64,000 nt of DNA from Catenulispora sp. EB89 (GTDB lineage: Bacteria > Actinomycetota > Actinomycetes > Streptomycetales > Catenulisporaceae): contig NZ_JBGCCU010000001.1 of assembly GCF_041261445.1 (NCBI RefSeq), positions 620,001 through 684,000 of the forward strand. Direction: 5' to 3'. This document shows, in pieces, positions 60,026 through 64,000 of this stretch. Numbering within the stretch: the stretch's first letter is position 1; each line of letters starts with the position of its first letter. A program made the translations under genes and the position numbers. The notes under the pieces were generated by a model. That model saw only the letters and a program-made list of their open reading frames with translations. It made no database searches and was not told the origin of the DNA.

Positions 60026-60631
60026 ATGGCGAAGCGGTCCCAGATCCTGGAACTGGCCGTCCTCGGCCTGCTCCACGAGCACCCGATGCACGGCTACGAG
60101 CTGCGCCGTCAGCTCAACGTGCAGCTCGGCGCCTTCCGTGCGCTGTCCTACGGGACCCTGTACCCCTGTCTGAAGGACCTGGTCGCCCGCGGCTGGATCG
60201 CCGAGGACGACACCCAGACCGCCAACATCGCCTCCTCACGCCGGGCCAAGATCAGCTACAAGCTGACCGCGGAGGGCAAGGAGCGGTTCCAGGAGCTCAT
60301 GACCACCTCCGGCTCGGCGGCCTGGGAGGACGACAACTTCGGCGTCCACTTCGCGTTCTTCGGGCGGACCAACGCCGGCGTCCGGATCCGCATCCTCGAG
60401 GGGCGGCGCAGCCGTCTGGAGGAGCGGATGGAAGCGGTGCGGGGCTCGCTGGCCCGCAGCCGTGACCGGTTGGACTCCTACACGCTGGAGCTCCAACGGC
60501 ACGGTCTGGAGAGCACCGAGCGCGAGGTCAGATGGCTCAACGAGCTCATCAGGACCGAGCACGAGCAGGCGTTCCCGACTCCACCGCAGCAGCAACCCCA
60601 GCAAGGCTCCCCGGAGCCCCGGGCCTCCTAG
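60026..60631 (+). CDS. PadR-family transcriptional regulator
   Basis: 201 residues. Winged helix [60 protein letters not shown], then a helical C-terminal dimerisation region and a Gln/Pro-rich tail. AAGGAG (60015-60020) sits 5 nt before the ATG. Upstream is a perfect palindrome plus half-sites, so autoregulation is likely. The padR-ino1 pairing is widely conserved in actinobacteria and suggests control of inositol synthesis. Confidence 0.92.
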   Translation: MAKRSQILELAVLGLLHEHPMHGYELRRQLNVQLGAFRALSYGTLYPCLKDLVARGWIAEDDTQTANIASSRRAKISYKLTAEGKERFQELMTTSGSAAWEDDNFGVHFAFFGRTNAGVRIRILEGRRSRLEERMEAVRGSLARSRDRLDSYTLELQRHGLESTEREVRWLNELIRTEHEQAFPTPPQQQPQQGSPEPRAS

Positions 60632-60759
60632 CGCTCCCGGCGCCGAGAGGTCACACCCGAGGCCCGGTCACAGCCGGCCGGCCACTGTCCCCATTCCATA
60701 AATATGCAGGAGAACGTGCCCGTTTCCCCCGGGCGCGGAACATGAAGGAGAAACCGTCC

Positions 60760-61839
60760 ATGGGTTCGGTTCGAGTAGCGATCATCGGCGTCGGTAACTG
60801 CGCCGCCTCGCTGGTGCAGGGCGTCGAGTACTACAAGGACGCAGACCCCAACGCCAAGGTCCCCGGCCTGATGCACGTCCAGTTCGGCGAGTACCACGTC
60901 AGCGACCTGGAGTTCGTCGCGGCGTTCGACGTCGACGCCAAGAAGGTGGGCCTGGACCTGGCCGACGCCATCGGCGCCAGCGAGAACAACACCATCAAGA
61001 TCGCCGACGTCCCGCCGACCGGCGTGGTCGTGCAGCGCGGCCACACCAACGACGGCCTGGGCAAGTACTACCGCCAGACCATCGTGGAGTCCGACGCCGA
61101 GCCGGTCGACATGGTCGCCGCGCTGAAGGCCGCCAAGGCCGACGTCGTGGTCTGCTACCTGCCGGTGGGCTCGCAGTCCGCCGTCGAGTACTACGCGCAG
61201 GTCGCGATCGACGCCAAGGTGGCGTTCGTGAACGCGCTGCCGGTCTTCATCGCCGGCACCAAGGAGTGGGCCGACAAGTTCGAGGCCGCCGGTGTCCCGA
61301 TCGTCGGCGACGACATCAAGTCCCAGGTCGGCGCGACCATCACGCACCGCGTGCTGGCCAAGCTGTTCGAGGACCGCGGCGTCGTGCTGGACCGCACCAT
61401 GCAGCTGAACGTCGGCGGCAACATGGACTTCATGAACATGCTCGAGCGCGAGCGCCTGGAGTCCAAGAAGATCTCCAAGACCCAGGCCGTGACCTCGCAG
61501 CTGTCCCACGACCTCGGCGCCGGCAACGTGCACATCGGCCCGTCGGACTACGTCGCGTGGCTCGACGACCGCAAGTGGGCGTACGTGCGCCTCGAGGGCC
61601 GCGCCTTCGGCGACGTCCCGCTGAACCTGGAGTACAAGCTCGAGGTCTGGGACTCCCCGAACTCGGCCGGCGTCATCATCGACGCGGTGCGCTGCGCGAA
61701 GATCGCGCTGGACCGCGGCATCGGCGGCCCGATCCTGTCGGCGTCCTCCTACTTCATGAAGTCGCCGCCGGTCCAGTACTTCGACGACGAGGCCCGCGAC
61801 GCGGTCGAGGCCTTCATCCGCGGCGACGTCGAGCGCTGA
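60760..61839 (+). CDS. ino1: Inositol-3-phosphate synthase
   Basis: 359 residues, the short actinobacterial/archaeal type. [18 protein letters not shown] is the NAD-binding loop, with later motifs [32 protein letters not shown] and [20 protein letters not shown]. It converts glucose-6-phosphate to inositol-3-phosphate for phosphatidylinositol, mycothiol and PIM lipids. AAGGAG (60745-60750) lies 9 nt before the ATG. The open frame continues upstream in-frame but without support. Confidence 0.97.
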   Translation: MGSVRVAIIGVGNCAASLVQGVEYYKDADPNAKVPGLMHVQFGEYHVSDLEFVAAFDVDAKKVGLDLADAIGASENNTIKIADVPPTGVVVQRGHTNDGLGKYYRQTIVESDAEPVDMVAALKAAKADVVVCYLPVGSQSAVEYYAQVAIDAKVAFVNALPVFIAGTKEWADKFEAAGVPIVGDDIKSQVGATITHRVLAKLFEDRGVVLDRTMQLNVGGNMDFMNMLERERLESKKISKTQAVTSQLSHDLGAGNVHIGPSDYVAWLDDRKWAYVRLEGRAFGDVPLNLEYKLEVWDSPNSAGVIIDAVRCAKIALDRGIGGPILSASSYFMKSPPVQYFDDEARDAVEAFIRGDVER

Positions 61840-61893
61840 TGAGCCCCTGGTCGGGTAGGGCGTTGACACGTCGATCGCCCTTACCGGACCAGC

Positions 61894-61966
61894 CGTCTAC
61901 GACATAGTCCGTAGACGAAATTACGCCTCAAAATACTGCCCCGAGCCTGCAAAGGCCCGGGGCAGT
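61894..61966. terminator. Tandem terminators after ino1
   Basis: First hairpin CGTCTACG/CGTAGACG (61894-61917, 8 bp). The second is longer: ACTGCCCCG/CGGGGCAGT (61935-61966, 9 bp) with an inner GCCT/AGGC stem and an A-rich 5' flank. Confidence 0.75.
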
Positions 61967-62011
61967 TCGCGTAAGCTCCCGCGAGGTATTTAAAAACGCA
62001 AGGAGTCTTAC

Positions 62012-64000
62012 ATGGGCCGCAAGCGCGAAATTTCGGTCATATCGAGTCTCGCGGTGGCAGGCGCGGCCTTCGGCGGGACCATGGTCTCGGCACCCAGCGC
62101 CTCAGCCGCGAGCATCACGGTCTCCGCGTCCGGTTCGGACGTGGTGGCGATCAATCCGTCGGTCTTCTCCGGCGGCGCCCCGACAGATCTGGTCAGCACC
62201 CAGACCGCGCAGGTCCTGAGCAACTCTGCGCGCTACCTCGCGACCACCTGGTACAACACCACCTACAACAACGGCAACAACGTGGCGTCCGACGGTTATC
62301 TGAACCTGGACATCGCCGGCGCCGTCCCCGAGCAGAGCTTCCGGCTCCCGGGCATGGCGGCGCTGTCCATCGCGACCGCCGTGAAGCTGGGCGACTGGGA
62401 CCAGTACGACTCCGGCATCACCCCGGACGAGGCCGAGAACCGCGCGGCGACCATGGTGCGCGCGCTCGCGCACCGTTACTACGCCAACAACTCGCTGGCC
62501 GGCGTGTCCACGTGGGGCAACAGCTGGCAGTCCCCGCTGTGGGCGTTCTACACCGGTCAGGCCGCCTGGCTGGTCTGGGACAAGCTCTCGCCGTGGGACC
62601 GGGACGCCGTGGCCCGGATGATGGCCGACGAGGCGAACCGGCTGATCACCGGCAACGACGTCTTCCTGACCTCGGACCAGGGCAGCCAGCAGCTGTACCA
62701 GTACAACAAGTCCGGCACGGACGTCACCCCCGGCGACACCAAGGCCGAAGAGGACAACTACGAGGCGCAGCTGCTCGGGCTGGCCGTGGCGATGATGCCC
62801 AACCACCCGAACGCCGCCAAGTGGCAGCGCCGCAACGAGGACCTGCTGATCGCGGACACCGCGACCCAGGCCGACCTGTCCAGCACCAAGGTGGTCAACG
62901 GCCGCCAGCTGAACCAGTGGCTCCAGGGCTGGAACGTGCAGCCCGACGGCACCGTGCAGAACCACAACATCCTGCACCCGGTGTACATGACGGCGCTGGA
63001 CCAGTCGCTGCAGCAGGTCGGGACCTTCGCGCTGGCCGGGAAGTGCGCGCCGCAGGCGGTGACGGACAACGTCGGGCTGGTCTACAACGCGCTGACAAGT
63101 GTGACGACGTTCAAGTACGCACCGGACCCGAACAACCTCAGCCAGGACGTCACCCTCGCCAACCCGAACAACGCGCCGATCTACAACCCGTGGAGCGGCG
63201 GCAACACGGCCCAGAACGCGCAGATCAACTACCCGCAGGGCAACGACTGGGGCACCCAGTTCCCGGCCTACTACGGGTCCTTCGACGCTCTGGTCAGCGC
63301 CTACAACCTGGCGCCGAGCGCCGGGCACTACTCCGCGGCGCACAACGCCATGGAGCTCCAGCTGCAGGGCCGGTTCCACACCGGCCAGACTTACAAGCCG
63401 TGGAACCCGGCGACCACGCCCGGCGACCAGGCCGAGAACTCCTACGTCGGTGCCGAGCAGCGCGTCGGCCAGATCGCCGCGCAGGCCTACATGGCGCTGT
63501 GGCTGAACCACTCGCACACCGCGTGCTTCGACAACTCCGGCACCCCGACCCCGCCGAACGTCCCGCCGGCGCAGCCGACCGCCGTCTCCCGGCTGGCCGG
63601 CAGCGACCGCTACGCGACCGGCGTCGCGGTGTCGCAGAGCCAGTGGTCCAACGCCGGGGGCGACAACACGCCGCGGGCGATCGCCGACGCGGTCGTGCTG
63701 GCGCGCGGCGACAACTTCCCGGACGCGCTGGCCGGTGTGCCGCTGGCCAAGCGGGACCGCGGTCCGCTGCTGCTGACCGAGCCCGGGGCGCTGAACGGGG
63801 CCACCGCGGCGGAGATCCGCCGGGTCCTGCCCAAGGGCAAGACGGTCTACATCCTCGGCGGCAACCAGGCGGTCTCGCCGAAGGTGCAGCAGCAGCTGCA
63901 GGGCATGGGCTACAACGTCCAGCGCTTCGGCGGTGCGGACCGCTACGGCACCGCGCTGCAGATCGCGGAGCAGGGTATGGGTTCCCCGCACCAGGTCGTG
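62012..64000 (+). CDS. Secreted protein with cell-wall-binding repeats (3' end beyond window)
   Basis: 663 codons to the window edge, open at the end. Signal peptide (MGRKREISVISSLAVAGAAF to ASA). A large domain of about 480 residues follows, rich in helices and aromatic residues (DKLSPWDRDAVARMMADEAN, ILHPVYMTALDQSLQQVG, WLNHSHTACFD) that I do not recognise; it may be a carbohydrate-active toroid. From about residue 528 come CW_binding_2 repeats (SRLAGSDRYATGVAVSQ, ARGDNFPDALAGVPLAKRD, VYILGGNQAVSPKV, RFGGADRYGTALQIA), which bind wall polymers. AAGGAG (62000-62005) lies 6 nt before the ATG. Confidence 0.8.
   Translation, partial: MGRKREISVISSLAVAGAAFGGTMVSAPSASAASITVSASGSDVVAINPSVFSGGAPTDLVSTQTAQVLSNSARYLATTWYNTTYNNGNNVASDGYLNLDIAGAVPEQSFRLPGMAALSIATAVKLGDWDQYDSGITPDEAENRAATMVRALAHRYYANNSLAGVSTWGNSWQSPLWAFYTGQAAWLVWDKLSPWDRDAVARMMADEANRLITGNDVFLTSDQGSQQLYQYNKSGTDVTPGDTKAEEDNYEAQLLGLAVAMMPNHPNAAKWQRRNEDLLIADTATQADLSSTKVVNGRQLNQWLQGWNVQPDGTVQNHNILHPVYMTALDQSLQQVGTFALAGKCAPQAVTDNVGLVYNALTSVTTFKYAPDPNNLSQDVTLANPNNAPIYNPWSGGNTAQNAQINYPQGNDWGTQFPAYYGSFDALVSAYNLAPSAGHYSAAHNAMELQLQGRFHTGQTYKPWNPATTPGDQAENSYVGAEQRVGQIAAQAYMALWLNHSHTACFDNSGTPTPPNVPPAQPTAVSRLAGSDRYATGVAVSQSQWSNAGGDNTPRAIADAVVLARGDNFPDALAGVPLAKRDRGPLLLTEPGALNGATAAEIRRVLPKGKTVYILGGNQAVSPKVQQQLQGMGYNVQRFGGADRYGTALQIAEQGMGSPHQVV

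Overview
The window is a typical high-GC actinobacterial chromosome segment. GC is very high at third codon positions, GTG/TTG starts are common, genes are dense, and there is an F420-type LLM oxidoreductase, a PadR-ino1 pair and the block rpsF-ssb-rpsR-rplI-dnaB. The gene set (secreted CBM2 chitinase, several TetR/HxlR/PadR regulators, DMFase-like proteins, a TROVE protein) fits a filamentous Streptomyces/Catenulispora-like actinomycete; the genus is inference. I saw no tRNA, rRNA, CRISPR array, insertion sequence or prophage.

Layout. 1-5.2 kb: partial secreted chitinase, cytochrome bd oxidase (cydAB), and a divergent BlaI regulator followed by an M56 peptidase, with two BlaI-like palindromes between cydA and blaI. 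5.2-19.4 kb: small metabolic and regulatory units (M18 aminopeptidase, MMPL/TetR, LysR, a zinc-ribbon peptidoglycan-binding protein, JAMM protease, sugar porter, methyltransferase, LLM oxidoreductase, HxlR/SRPBCC, PhyH oxygenase, fatty-acid hydroxylase). 19.5-28.6 kb: a TROVE (Ro60-like) protein with a structured intergenic region, a DHA2 drug exporter/MarR pair, a leader-peptide attenuator feeding an alpha/beta hydrolase that lacks the catalytic serine, a WYL regulator/VOC pair and a TetR/MDR pair. 28.6-35.3 kb: one compact operon of response regulator, histidine kinase, lipoprotein, adaptor, ABC ATPase and MacB-like permease, closed by a strong terminator. 35.3-41.6 kb: a frameshifted DUF4132 gene, a methyltransferase, a ketopantoate-reductase-like gene and a hypothetical.

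41.6-62 kb is core chromosome: dnaB with DnaA boxes upstream, the rpsF-ssb-rpsR-rplI operon, endonuclease IV, a FemAB-like transferase, an alanine-racemase-like protein, two DMFase-like paralogues flanking this core, and the cell-wall/glycan run of PIG-V-like mannosyltransferase, GT87 and class A PBP, then PadR and inositol-3-phosphate synthase. The window ends inside a secreted protein with cell-wall-binding repeats.

The strongest unusual signals are: (1) a 17-codon leader ORF with a perfect Shine-Dalgarno and two mutually exclusive stems upstream of a Ser-less hydrolase (23.5-23.7 kb); (2) multiple stem-loops ending in a terminator-like hairpin just upstream of the TROVE gene, a possible Y RNA; (3) a recurring TAnnnT-N6-8-start arrangement at about 17 genes, suggesting leaderless transcripts; (4) DnaA boxes beside an AT-rich patch upstream of dnaB; (5) a 12-bp inverted repeat covering the chitinase Shine-Dalgarno; (6) clean operator palindromes beside most regulators.
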